Below are positions 33,566 through 42,680 of a DNA stretch of 64,000 bases, piece after piece. The notes beneath the pieces were generated by a model. The model searched no databases and was not told where the DNA came from. It saw only the letters and a program-made list of their open reading frames with translations. How positions within the stretch are numbered: the first letter of the stretch is position 1; each line of letters opens with the position of its first letter. The DNA is from Vibrio ruber DSM 16370 (GTDB taxonomy: Bacteria > Pseudomonadota > Gammaproteobacteria > Enterobacterales > Vibrionaceae), in the NCBI RefSeq assembly GCF_900163965.1, contig NZ_FULE01000014.1, positions 1 through 64,000 on the forward strand, in the 5' to 3' direction. Position numbers and translations under genes: made by a program.

Positions 33566-35139
33566 CTTTTCTGCACCTTCTTTATCTCATTCTGAATCGG
33601 GGTGATCTCAAGCAGCTGTTCCATCTTTACCTTTAGTGCCAGATAGTCTGTTTTCAAATTATGGTTCTTCGGCAATTCGATACAAAAAATATGCTGAGGA
33701 AACATGTAATCCGGCATGAACTGTCGGCAACGTTGTCGAATCTGACTAATGGTGTAAGGAGAAGATTCGATGAATGCGACCAGCGCACAGACCAAATTGT
33801 GCTCATTGGTTCGTGCAAGCACAGCAACATATGGCGTCTGTGCAACTCGACACATGAGTTTTTCGACCTCCGTTTGCTCAACCCGGTATCCACGGACTTG
33901 CCATTGTGCATCTTGCCGCCCCCGGAAATGCAAGCCTGTTTCTCGTTGCCAAACGCCATAGTCTCCGGTTCGATACCAGAGACCTGTTTCTCCGGGGAGT
34001 TCCACAAAACGCTCCGAGGATGGCTGATCCCAATATCCTTCAGCAACTTGGATACCACTGAGTAATATTTCTCCGGTTTCACCATCGGAGACGGCATTCA
34101 TTTGTTCATCTACAAGCAATAATCGGTTCCCGGGTAACAGGTGTCCGAGGGGAAACTCTCCCAGAGCCAAATATTGTTCGTGCCATGAACTGATCGTCAT
34201 CGCAATCGCCGCTTCTGTCGGACCATAAATATTAAAAAAGGTCGCATTAGGACAAGCTGCCCGACACTTTTCGATCAATGCCACAGGCATACACTCACCA
34301 CCGGTAATCACCACTCTGAGAGACGGGAATTTTCCGGCTTGTAGTCCTCCTAAACGTTCGAGTAGTAACCAAGCTGACGGAACAGATGACCAGAATGAAA
34401 TCTGCCATTTACAGATAGCCTGAGCCATATTGTATGAATCAAGCCGATCAATGGCATACAGGCAAGCCCCCGAGCACCAGGCTAAACCGATTTCATGCAG
34501 TGAAAAATCAAAAGTCAGCGGTGCAAGCTGTGAAACCCGATCCTGCGGACAAGGATGAAATATATTGGACGCAGCATCCAAATAAGCAGCGTAAGCTTGA
34601 TGTTGTGTAATGACTCCCTTCGGCACACCTGTCGAACCGGAGGTAAACAGTAAAGAGCTCGCCTGAATTGACTGCAACTTTGGCAGTTTATCTGCGTCGC
34701 TAAGATCAATCGATGAAATGGCCTCTGGTATAACCAAAGTTGAAACACACAACCCGATACAATCATCAAAGTGTTCACCTTCACTTTCCGTCAGAATGAC
34801 CTGACAGTCCGCGTCTCGCAACAGTTTGCTAATCCGGTTTGCCGGCTCTTCTGCTGAAATCGGTAAATAACATTTCCCGCTTCTCATAATGCCGAGGATC
34901 GCGGCATAACTATAGAAACTTTTCACTGCCACCAGCGCACAAAAATCACCGGGTACACCAGTCAGCATAATGGCGATTTGCGTCGATACATCCCACAGCT
35001 GGCGATAGGTATATGTGATATTCCCGACATGGAGTGCAGGTTTATCAGGATAACGATAAACGATATCGGCAACTCGTTCAGGAAAAAGCAATGCATGATC
35101 CGTGTCGGGGCCATGATCAGTGTCGAAACAATGCTGCAC
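33562..35139 (-). CDS. Stand-alone adenylation enzyme (NRPS A-domain type) 1
   Basis: About 525 residues of the ANL superfamily. A3 FTSGSTGVPKG, A4/A5 LTFDFSLHEIG...IYGPTEAA, A7 YRTGDYG, A8 GRQDAQWQVRGYRVE and A10 PKNHNLKTDY (catalytic Lys) are intact. The Asp of FDFS, the position that usually holds the amino group in amino-acid-activating A-domains, is kept. No fused carrier or condensation domain. I chose the GTG at 35139 because GGGAGG lies 8 nt before it; the TTG at 35160 lacks such a site. It overlaps the upstream FabH-like gene by 23 nt. Confidence 0.85.
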   Translation of the reverse strand: MQHCFDTDHGPDTDHALLFPERVADIVYRYPDKPALHVGNITYTYRQLWDVSTQIAIMLTGVPGDFCALVAVKSFYSYAAILGIMRSGKCYLPISAEEPANRISKLLRDADCQVILTESEGEHFDDCIGLCVSTLVIPEAISSIDLSDADKLPKLQSIQASSLLFTSGSTGVPKGVITQHQAYAAYLDAASNIFHPCPQDRVSQLAPLTFDFSLHEIGLAWCSGACLYAIDRLDSYNMAQAICKWQISFWSSVPSAWLLLERLGGLQAGKFPSLRVVITGGECMPVALIEKCRAACPNATFFNIYGPTEAAIAMTISSWHEQYLALGEFPLGHLLPGNRLLLVDEQMNAVSDGETGEILLSGIQVAEGYWDQPSSERFVELPGETGLWYRTGDYGVWQRETGLHFRGRQDAQWQVRGYRVEQTEVEKLMCRVAQTPYVAVLARTNEHNLVCALVAFIESSPYTISQIRQRCRQFMPDYMFPQHIFCIELPKNHNLKTDYLALKVKMEQLLEITPIQNEIKKVQKR

Positions 35140-36046
35140 CAAAAGAGCCTCCCAAACCAACAGCGAGCATCAAATAGTGATCGCCTTTTGCAAGTGAATT
35201 GGAATGAATCAATCGCTGTAAATTCAGCATCATGTCACTTCCGAAACAGTGCCCTGTATGCGCAATGTTATCCAACATAATACGAGAACGTTCGAAATGA
35301 ATGGCATCAGCCAGTTCCAACCAACTCTTCCGATTGACGCTATGAGGCACAATCCAGCGAAGCTGCTCTATTGATACGCCTCCTTGCGAAAGTGTTGCGC
35401 TGATAACATCTTTCATCATTGACTGATAAGACTGCTCGTAGCTCGATCGAAGTTCGTTTTCAAGCCAAACCCCTTGAGAATACTGACCGAAAATATGTGT
35501 GCGGTATGCTAATAACTGGCCGAAATGCTCACAGATATCGTCATAGCTAAATAGCAAGGCACCCGCAGCATCTCCTGCAACAGCCGTATTTTCAACAACT
35601 CTGAGCTCTTGGGTCAGCGCACTTTCTCCTGTCACCAGAATACCGTAACCGCCTTTTCTCTGTTCGAGAATGGTACGAATCACATCAATCGCATCGAAGA
35701 AAGAAGCACATCGATTGGCGCAGATACCAGAAAAAAAAGCTTGATATAATCCCAAACGCCTTAATATTCGTGGCATCGTAATCTGACCATACTGACCGAC
35801 AATTGGACAAGTATGTGCATGAATGACGACGTGGACGCTTTTTCCCTCCCCCTCAGGTATAGCCTCCCGAATCACTTTTTCCAGCATCACGTCGATTTCT
35901 CCCGGACGAGCAACCGGAATCTGCTCAACACCAATAAATTTTTTATAGATCAATGCTTTAAATGAAGTTAATTCGAATAACTCACACTGTTCGACAAGAG
36001 AAACCGATTGCTCAGGTAGCTGGGTGCTAATACGCTGAATCTGCAT
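35117..36046 (-). CDS. FabH-like ketosynthase/acyltransferase, second copy
   Basis: A 309-residue thiolase-fold protein. Cys113 in SGICANRCASFF is the predicted nucleophile; His235 is in IVPHSVNRK, and His266 in TGHCFGSDMML replaces the FabH Asn. It shares the His-N30-His spacing and the H-C-x-G-x-D motif with its two paralogues. It overlaps the following adenylation gene, forming a FabH-like/A-enzyme pair that recurs directly upstream. Its partner substrate is likely what that adenylation enzyme activates. Confidence 0.82.
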   Translation of the reverse strand: MQIQRISTQLPEQSVSLVEQCELFELTSFKALIYKKFIGVEQIPVARPGEIDVMLEKVIREAIPEGEGKSVHVVIHAHTCPIVGQYGQITMPRILRRLGLYQAFFSGICANRCASFFDAIDVIRTILEQRKGGYGILVTGESALTQELRVVENTAVAGDAAGALLFSYDDICEHFGQLLAYRTHIFGQYSQGVWLENELRSSYEQSYQSMMKDVISATLSQGGVSIEQLRWIVPHSVNRKSWLELADAIHFERSRIMLDNIAHTGHCFGSDMMLNLQRLIHSNSLAKGDHYLMLAVGLGGSFGAALFRH

Positions 36047-36051
36047 ATTGA

Positions 36052-37632
36052 CTATCTCCGAGCGAGCGATACTGCTTGTGTTTGCTGATTATCTTTCAAC
36101 ATTTCTTTTAACATCCTGTAATCCGTTTTCCCATTACGATTTTTAGGAATAGCCCCTAATACCAGTTTTGTTGGCCACATATTCCGAGGCATTCTGTTCA
36201 TACATTGCTGCCTGAGTTCAATATTTGAACCATGTTCCGAAGCGATGAAGAAAACTAATCCTTCGACGCTATTTCCTTCGACCACCGGCCAGCCGACGAC
36301 AGCCACATCATCCACATCAACGGCTTTACGTAATTCAGATTCAATTTCTAACCTTTCCAGACGGTGGCCATGAACTTTAATCTGATCATCACAACGGCCT
36401 GAAAAGTGAAATACACCGTCTTCGGTATATCTCACCCAATCTCCTGTCCGATACCAACACTGGCCGTCTTCCCAAAAAAACGAATCAGTCGAGGTGGGTA
36501 AACCGTCCCAGTATCCCGGTACAACCTGATCGCCACTAATCCAGAGTTCGCCGTCATGCTTATCACCGGTACGGGCATCACCCAACCTGAAAACGATACC
36601 GGGATAAGGTGTCCCGATCGGCACAACTGAACTCATATCTATCTGATCATCCGGCAACCAGCGATATCCTCCGACAGCAACCGTTGCTTCCGTTGGCCCA
36701 TACATATTATCAATACGGGATGCAGGCGCAGCACGACTCCAGTTCATTGCCATACCGTGTAACAGTGGTTCTCCGCAAAATAATGACTGACGAAGATCGG
36801 GGAAAGCATTGGGCGTCAGTTGCTTCAATCGTTGGAGAAACAAAACTGTCGATGGCACGCTTGCCCAAAAAGTCAGCCGTTTCTCCCGAATAAATGGCCC
36901 CAAAGCAACATGATCCTTTGGATTGAAAAAATGCGTGGACGCACCAACAGCCCAAGGCACCCAGATATCATGAACAGAAAAGTCGAAACTCAATGGTGCC
37001 AGCAATGAAAAACGATCCGTATGATTGGGTTGATACAAGTTTACGGTATTGGTGATATAGCTCATCAGATTACGATGAGAAACCTGTACCCCTTTCGGTG
37101 TTCCGGTACTACCGGATGTAAACATCAGATAGGCATCTGGATTTGCGGTGCTGTAAGTAGCTTGCGGGCATTGTCGTAAATCAGCAAGAGCAAGAAAACG
37201 GTGCCTTTCAATGCCATGGCACCAATCCGGTACATCAAATACATCCACAAAGATGACTGTGATCGATTGTGGAACCTGCTCAAGCAATTCATTGAGAAAT
37301 GTTGTCTCCAGAGACGAAACGATTAATACATCAAATTTTGACCATTCAGCCAATAAAACCAGCCGCTCTCCGGATTCATCTCGATTCAGCGGTAGGTATG
37401 TTTTCCCGTAACACATACAAGCCATCAACCCAGCATAAGCCCCGATGTAACCATCTCCAAATACTGCACAGTATTTTCCGGATGCATCACTGAAACTGCG
37501 GGCAATCAATTCTGCAATGTCATGGAGTTGAGTATATGTATAACTTTCACGATCAATGGTTAATGCCAGATGCTCGCCATATTTGTCGATAACCTCTGCC
37601 AACTGTGTCCCTAAGTGATTATGCTTTGTCAT
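36052..37632 (-). CDS. Stand-alone adenylation enzyme (NRPS A-domain type) 2
   Basis: About 526 residues, ANL superfamily. A3 FTSGSTGTPKGVQVSH, A4 LSFDFSVHDIW (aspartate kept), A5 NMYGPTEAT, A7 YRTGDW, A8 GRCDDQIKVHGHRLE, A10 PKNRNGKTDY with catalytic Lys. No carrier domain. The ATG at 37632 (MTKHNHLG) follows GAAGGGAAAA; the frame extends to 37683 but that would intrude further into the upstream gene. Activates an amino or carboxylic acid as AMP ester and presumably loads the cluster's carrier protein. Confidence 0.86.
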   Translation of the reverse strand: MTKHNHLGTQLAEVIDKYGEHLALTIDRESYTYTQLHDIAELIARSFSDASGKYCAVFGDGYIGAYAGLMACMCYGKTYLPLNRDESGERLVLLAEWSKFDVLIVSSLETTFLNELLEQVPQSITVIFVDVFDVPDWCHGIERHRFLALADLRQCPQATYSTANPDAYLMFTSGSTGTPKGVQVSHRNLMSYITNTVNLYQPNHTDRFSLLAPLSFDFSVHDIWVPWAVGASTHFFNPKDHVALGPFIREKRLTFWASVPSTVLFLQRLKQLTPNAFPDLRQSLFCGEPLLHGMAMNWSRAAPASRIDNMYGPTEATVAVGGYRWLPDDQIDMSSVVPIGTPYPGIVFRLGDARTGDKHDGELWISGDQVVPGYWDGLPTSTDSFFWEDGQCWYRTGDWVRYTEDGVFHFSGRCDDQIKVHGHRLERLEIESELRKAVDVDDVAVVGWPVVEGNSVEGLVFFIASEHGSNIELRQQCMNRMPRNMWPTKLVLGAIPKNRNGKTDYRMLKEMLKDNQQTQAVSLARR

Positions 37633-38572
37633 GAATATGTTTTCCCTTCGAGACTTGAAACACCGCGGCACCAAACACGGCACCTAATCCTACCGTCGCA
37701 ACCATGATATAATCTCCGCAGTGCAAGCGATTCTGGGCTGTATTCCAGTTAATGAAAATATCCGCGCCAAAACAGTGGCCATACTCGGATAAGTTTTCCA
37801 AAAAAATTTGGGTCATAGGTATACCCAAGCGACCTGCAACCTCTCGCCATGAAATAGCATTTACGTTATGCGGAAACACCCAACGAATTTCGGGCCAGGT
37901 CAGCCCGGCAGAGACCAATGCTCGCTGCATAACCTCCGCGAGTCTGCCCGCATAAAGACTTTCGAATTCAGCCTGCTCTTCGGCCGACTGCCAACTGCCC
38001 CGAGAGTGATTACCGTAATAGCACATCTCCAGTGAACGAATTGCTGCCCCTTCCCCGTCCAAGCTCAGAACACAAGCTGAGGCACCATCACCACATATCG
38101 TCGTATTGGGGATCTGTTGTAAAATACCACTGAAAGTCAAATCGGCTGTCACCATCAATACAGCTTTCGCAGATGAACTTTGCAGATAGTTCCGGCTGGT
38201 CATCAGCCCATTCAGCGTCGAGGCACAATTATTAGAATGCACGGCCAAACAGTGGGCATTCCGAAGCCCTAATCGACGACATATCTTGGTCAACAACCCA
38301 TTCGGATAAGGCCATGTTTCTGGAGCGGTATGAGCATGAACCAAACATGCAATATCTTCGCTAAAGAACTGACTTTTACTGATAGCCTCTTGAGCCGCTC
38401 GGATGATCATCTCTTCTAAAGAGACATCACTGATCGCGACTTTCCCCAAGCCGTAAAACCGTTGATAAACTTTCACCTCTTCGCTATTTAGCGGTGATTG
38501 AAGCGCTAGATGTTGCAGCGCCTGACATTGTTCCGGCAAATAAACGCCGATGCGATCTATCGTTAAACTCAT
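37619..38572 (-). CDS. FabH-like ketosynthase/acyltransferase, first copy
   Basis: A 317-residue thiolase-fold protein. Cys116 in VHSNNCASTL is the predicted nucleophile; His235 is in VFPHNVNAI and His266 in YGHCFGADIFINW, where FabH has Asn. It carries a short extra C-terminal tail (KGKHIHDKA). The ATG overlaps the RND stop (4 nt) and its own end overlaps the adenylation gene (14 nt). Together with that gene it mirrors the 35117/33562 pair, implying an ancestral duplication of a two-gene cassette. Confidence 0.82.
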   Translation of the reverse strand: MSLTIDRIGVYLPEQCQALQHLALQSPLNSEEVKVYQRFYGLGKVAISDVSLEEMIIRAAQEAISKSQFFSEDIACLVHAHTAPETWPYPNGLLTKICRRLGLRNAHCLAVHSNNCASTLNGLMTSRNYLQSSSAKAVLMVTADLTFSGILQQIPNTTICGDGASACVLSLDGEGAAIRSLEMCYYGNHSRGSWQSAEEQAEFESLYAGRLAEVMQRALVSAGLTWPEIRWVFPHNVNAISWREVAGRLGIPMTQIFLENLSEYGHCFGADIFINWNTAQNRLHCGDYIMVATVGLGAVFGAAVFQVSKGKHIHDKA

Positions 38573-41500
38573 ATATGTGAATTGATCCGTTTCTTATATA
38601 CAAAGATATAAAGGGAAGGAAGGATGAATAATGTCATCACTGATCCAACAACCATCCCTGTGACAATGACAATCCCCAATTCGTAACGAGACTGTTCAGC
38701 CGAACCGGTTGCAAGTAACAACGGCAAAGCCCCCAGCACCATTGTCAGGGTCGTCAGAATAATCGCCCTCAGCCGAGAAGCAGATGCACGGAGAATCACC
38801 AGATAAATATTAGAAAGTCCCCGTTCATGTAATGAGTTAGCAGCCTGCACAACCAGAATCCCTTGCTTACTGATCAATCCGACCAACGTCAGCATTCCTA
38901 TTTGCGTAAATAAATCCAAAGGTAACCCAAAGAATTTCAAAGCTGCTAATGAGCCCAACACAGAGAAAGGAACACTACCAAGCAGAACAATCAGCGGATC
39001 CCAATGACTTGTCAGCTGTAGTGCCAATAAACAATAAATTCCCAAAATAGCAATACCGAATGTAAAGAGTAGTTTCTGTCCTTCTTCTTCACTTTGCCGG
39101 GTTTCGCCAGACACATCGGATGTGACCCCCCGTGCTTTAAAGTCAGCGAGTAAATGTCGGGAGAACTGAGCCGCATCGGAAAGACCGACACCCGGCATCA
39201 GAACACCTTGCAAGGTTACAGACGCCTGCTTCTGGAATGTATTCAGCGTTTCAGGAACGACACGGAGTTCATCAGTCAGTAAACTCCCCAATCGAACCAA
39301 TGTACCGTCTTTACTCCTCACCCGCAGATCCATCAGTGTACGGATATCCGAGTCATCAGCACCTTTGAGAGAAACCATCACATCATAAGTACGTCCCTGA
39401 TAGGTAAATGGCTGTAGTTTGGCATTGGCATAAGCCAGATTCAGGGTATAGCCGACATCCGATGCAGAGATCCCTGCTTTGAGCAATTGGTCCCGATCAA
39501 GGTGCATTCGAAGTTGCGGTGCGTCGTACCTCAGATCTTTCGTCACAAAAAGGAACATGCCGCTTTGACGCAAGCGTCTGAGCATCGCGTTACTGAGTGC
39601 ATCCAGTTTAGCGTAATCCTTTTCTTCATCTTTCAGAACAAACTGGAATGGTAATCCACCGCTGCCCGGAATCGACGACGGCAAAATAGCAACGGATTGT
39701 AAAGCCGGAATGGTTGTTAGCTTGTGTTGCAGTTCTGGTTGAATCTCTAATGCCGAGCGTTGTCTGTCTTGTCTGTCTTTCAACCGAGCGAACGATAGCA
39801 ACTGATTATCTTTCGGCACACCAACAACATAATTGAAATTATCAATCTCCGGAATTGAATGGTAGATACTTTCCAGCTTCGGAGTCTGCGCTTCAATATA
39901 ATGAGCATCCATAGCACTCGTTCCCTGAGCGATCACCATCAGATTGCCTTGGTCTTCCTTCGGTGCCAATTCATGCGGTAAGCTCCAGAATAAACTCACC
40001 ACCCCGATCAATGAAAAAAACCATAGCCACAACGGTACACTGCCGAATTTAAGAATCGAAGCCAGTAAACGCTCATAGCGTTTTCTTAATTTCAAAAAAA
40101 ATGACTCGACACGAATAACCATCGGTGCATGTTGATGATCTTGCGATAACATCCGTGAACACATAACCGGAGTCAGGCTCAGGGCAAAAATCCCTGAAAT
40201 AATGACCGCCCCAGCCAAAGTCACCGCAAATTCAGAAAACAACTTACCAACAATGCCACCGATAAAAGCCAGCGGTATATAAGTAATCGCTAACGTCAGT
40301 GTCATCGTGATCAGCGACCATGCGATCTCCCGCACGCCCTTCAAAGTAGCTTGATAAGGTGATTCACCACTTCGAATTCTCTGGAGTGTGATGTCCAGAA
40401 CAACAATTGCGTCATCAACAACCAGCCCCGTCGCCAATACCATGGCAAGTAACGTGAGCAAATTAATTGAAAATCCCAGCAAATAGATCAGCAAACAGAC
40501 GCTGATTAACGATAAAGGAATAGCAATCACCGGAATCGCCACAGCTCGTAATGTGCCCGAGCCAAAGAAAATCGCCAGCGTCACAGCAGCACAAGTTAAC
40601 AAAATAGTCAGAAATACCTCATAAACGGCATCAGCAATATATTGGCTACTGTCAATCAGTAAATTTGCTTTCAAGTCATACGGAAAACTGTGCGAAAGTG
40701 TCGTAACAGTCTGTCGTACGGAGTCAGCCACCCGCAATGGATTGCTTTCAGACTGCCAGTAAATAAAAACCGTTGTTGCAGGCTTGCCATTATAGACAGA
40801 TTTAATTTGTGGCTGACTTCCAGACAGTTCAACTTTGGCGATATCACTCAGCCGAACTGAAGGCGCTCCCTCCCTGACCGAAATCGGTAAATTTTCAAAA
40901 TCACGAACCGTTGATAAACCGGTATTCGGAATCAGTTGAAAACGCTGTTGTTCATGGTGCAACACACCTGCATTTAACTGGGAATTCTCCGCTTTCAGAC
41001 TTTGGCTAATGTCCATAGCCGTCACGCCGTAGCGTTCCATCAGTTCAGGATCCAATTGCACCCGCATTGCATATTGGCTTCCTAGAATTTCAACGCGACC
41101 AACGCCTTTGAGAGATTCCAGCCTCGGTTTGAGTACCCGTTCCAGATAATCTGAAACCTGAGCAGGTTTCATCGTCTCGCTGGTAAAGGTGAATGCCAGA
41201 TCCGGAGCCCTATCCGGCTCTTTACGTAAAACTTGCGGATGATCCATATCGGCCGGGAAACGGGAGATTGCATTAACCCGCTCTAAAATATTAGTCAGTG
41301 CTTTTTGCGGCTCACTACCAATATTCAAATGAACAATGACTTCACTTTTCCCTGTCTCGGATGTGCTGGTCACATAATTAACATCGTCAATTCCCGAGAT
41401 CGAAGAAAGAATCTCCGACGTCACCCGCCCGTCCATTAATTCGGCTGACGCCCCGGGGTAATAAGACGTGATGCTAATATCACTCACATCCACCTTCGGA

Positions 41501-41610
41501 TATAACCCTGCGGGTAATTGTCCTAAAGCAAACAGACCGAAAATAAATACCAGCGAACTCAGCGCGATTGCAATAATTGGACGACGTAAACAAATATCCG
41601 TAACTCTCAC
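38569..41610 (-). CDS. RND-type efflux transporter (HAE1 family)
   Basis: A 1013-residue inner-membrane pump of the AcrB type: TM1 at the N-terminus (IIAIALSSLVFIFGLFALGQL region), large periplasmic domains, and the TM4 proton-relay pair in GLVVDDAIVVLD. The C-terminal LTLVGLISKQGILVV motif is typical. It overlaps the adaptor gene by 4 nt and the FabH-like gene by 4 nt, so it is an integral part of the biosynthetic operon and likely exports its product. No outer-membrane channel is encoded here; a TolC elsewhere would be needed. Confidence 0.92.
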   Translation of the reverse strand: MRVTDICLRRPIIAIALSSLVFIFGLFALGQLPAGLYPKVDVSDISITSYYPGASAELMDGRVTSEILSSISGIDDVNYVTSTSETGKSEVIVHLNIGSEPQKALTNILERVNAISRFPADMDHPQVLRKEPDRAPDLAFTFTSETMKPAQVSDYLERVLKPRLESLKGVGRVEILGSQYAMRVQLDPELMERYGVTAMDISQSLKAENSQLNAGVLHHEQQRFQLIPNTGLSTVRDFENLPISVREGAPSVRLSDIAKVELSGSQPQIKSVYNGKPATTVFIYWQSESNPLRVADSVRQTVTTLSHSFPYDLKANLLIDSSQYIADAVYEVFLTILLTCAAVTLAIFFGSGTLRAVAIPVIAIPLSLISVCLLIYLLGFSINLLTLLAMVLATGLVVDDAIVVLDITLQRIRSGESPYQATLKGVREIAWSLITMTLTLAITYIPLAFIGGIVGKLFSEFAVTLAGAVIISGIFALSLTPVMCSRMLSQDHQHAPMVIRVESFFLKLRKRYERLLASILKFGSVPLWLWFFSLIGVVSLFWSLPHELAPKEDQGNLMVIAQGTSAMDAHYIEAQTPKLESIYHSIPEIDNFNYVVGVPKDNQLLSFARLKDRQDRQRSALEIQPELQHKLTTIPALQSVAILPSSIPGSGGLPFQFVLKDEEKDYAKLDALSNAMLRRLRQSGMFLFVTKDLRYDAPQLRMHLDRDQLLKAGISASDVGYTLNLAYANAKLQPFTYQGRTYDVMVSLKGADDSDIRTLMDLRVRSKDGTLVRLGSLLTDELRVVPETLNTFQKQASVTLQGVLMPGVGLSDAAQFSRHLLADFKARGVTSDVSGETRQSEEEGQKLLFTFGIAILGIYCLLALQLTSHWDPLIVLLGSVPFSVLGSLAALKFFGLPLDLFTQIGMLTLVGLISKQGILVVQAANSLHERGLSNIYLVILRASASRLRAIILTTLTMVLGALPLLLATGSAEQSRYELGIVIVTGMVVGSVMTLFILPSLYIFVYKKRINSHI

Positions 41611-42680
41611 TGAGATTCTCCAACTCGAACCGGTGCATTCGGATAAAGGCGGATCTGACCTGCCGTCACCACAATATCGTTCTCTTTTAGTCCTTGTTCT
41701 ATTTGGACGAGACCATCATAGCTGTCACCCGTAATCACCGAACGTAACTCAACATGATTATTCTTAACCACAAAGACGGACTGGCCATAAGCACTGTAAT
41801 TAATCGCCATACGTGGAACCACGAGACTCATTTTCGACTCACTTGACGGATAAGTGACTCGGACACTGGATCCATAGCGAAAGTTGCCGTTCTCAAGCGC
41901 TGCTCTTAATGTCAGTGTTCGGCTTTCCGTATCGACTTCGGTTCCAATCAAAGAAATTGTCGCCTTTCCTACGTAACCGCTCAGATTATCTTTCACCTGA
42001 ACAGTCATCCCCTGATGAAGAAAACGCACATCCTGTTCCGGAACGCTAAATTCCACATACAAATGGTCGGGATCGTAGAAAGAAAACAGTTTCTCTCCCG
42101 ATAATACTGATTGTCCGACTTCCAAATCATGCAGACTGACAAGCCCGGGAAATGGTGCATTAACCATCATTTTACGTAAGGTATTACGCAGGCTTTCAAG
42201 GTCACTGACCGCTTTGGCAAAATCAACATGTGCTGATTGTTGATCCGCTTTCGAAACCGAATGAGTCGATGCGAGAGAGTCAGCTCTTGCAGCATTAAGC
42301 TGTGTTAGTTTCAGATTGGCTTCCTTTTCTTTCAATTCAGCAACTTCAGCTCTTGAGTCCAGATGAAATAAGGCTTCACCACTCGCAACTCTCGAACCGG
42401 CGGGGGCAACTTGTGTAATGGTTCCGGAGACTTCAGCTAGTACATTCAGATAGTGTTTTGATTTGACTGTAGCCAAAACTTGTTTTTCACTGTTCCACGA
42501 GGTGAGCCGAGCCTGACTGACATCAACCAGCGCCGGCGGTGGTCCTTTACGCATCATCGAAGGCTGGCCCGTCTCTTCACCAGCCATATCGTTTCGGGCT
42601 GTTGTCAAACTCAAACTGATACCAGCAAACATCACCGAAAGAATAACACCGAAAATCAATAGGATACGCCACATTTTCAT
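41607..42680 (-). CDS. RND efflux periplasmic adaptor (MFP) subunit
   Basis: A 357-residue HlyD/AcrA-type adaptor: one N-terminal TM (7-28), a barrel-sandwich half EVSGTITQVAPAGSRVASGEAL, a short coiled-coil hairpin (about 115-170) and the second half VNAPFPGLVSLHDLEVGQSV, followed by beta-barrel domains. It joins the RND pump to an outer-membrane channel. The ATG overlaps the upstream ligase stop by 4 nt. Confidence 0.92.
   Translation of the reverse strand: MKMWRILLIFGVILSVMFAGISLSLTTARNDMAGEETGQPSMMRKGPPPALVDVSQARLTSWNSEKQVLATVKSKHYLNVLAEVSGTITQVAPAGSRVASGEALFHLDSRAEVAELKEKEANLKLTQLNAARADSLASTHSVSKADQQSAHVDFAKAVSDLESLRNTLRKMMVNAPFPGLVSLHDLEVGQSVLSGEKLFSFYDPDHLYVEFSVPEQDVRFLHQGMTVQVKDNLSGYVGKATISLIGTEVDTESRTLTLRAALENGNFRYGSSVRVTYPSSESKMSLVVPRMAINYSAYGQSVFVVKNNHVELRSVITGDSYDGLVQIEQGLKENDIVVTAGQIRLYPNAPVRVGESQ

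Noticed and set aside
36609..36893. Plus-strand frames inside the adenylation genes
   Set aside because: They mirror coding sequence with strong A-domain motifs on the other strand and have no start signals.
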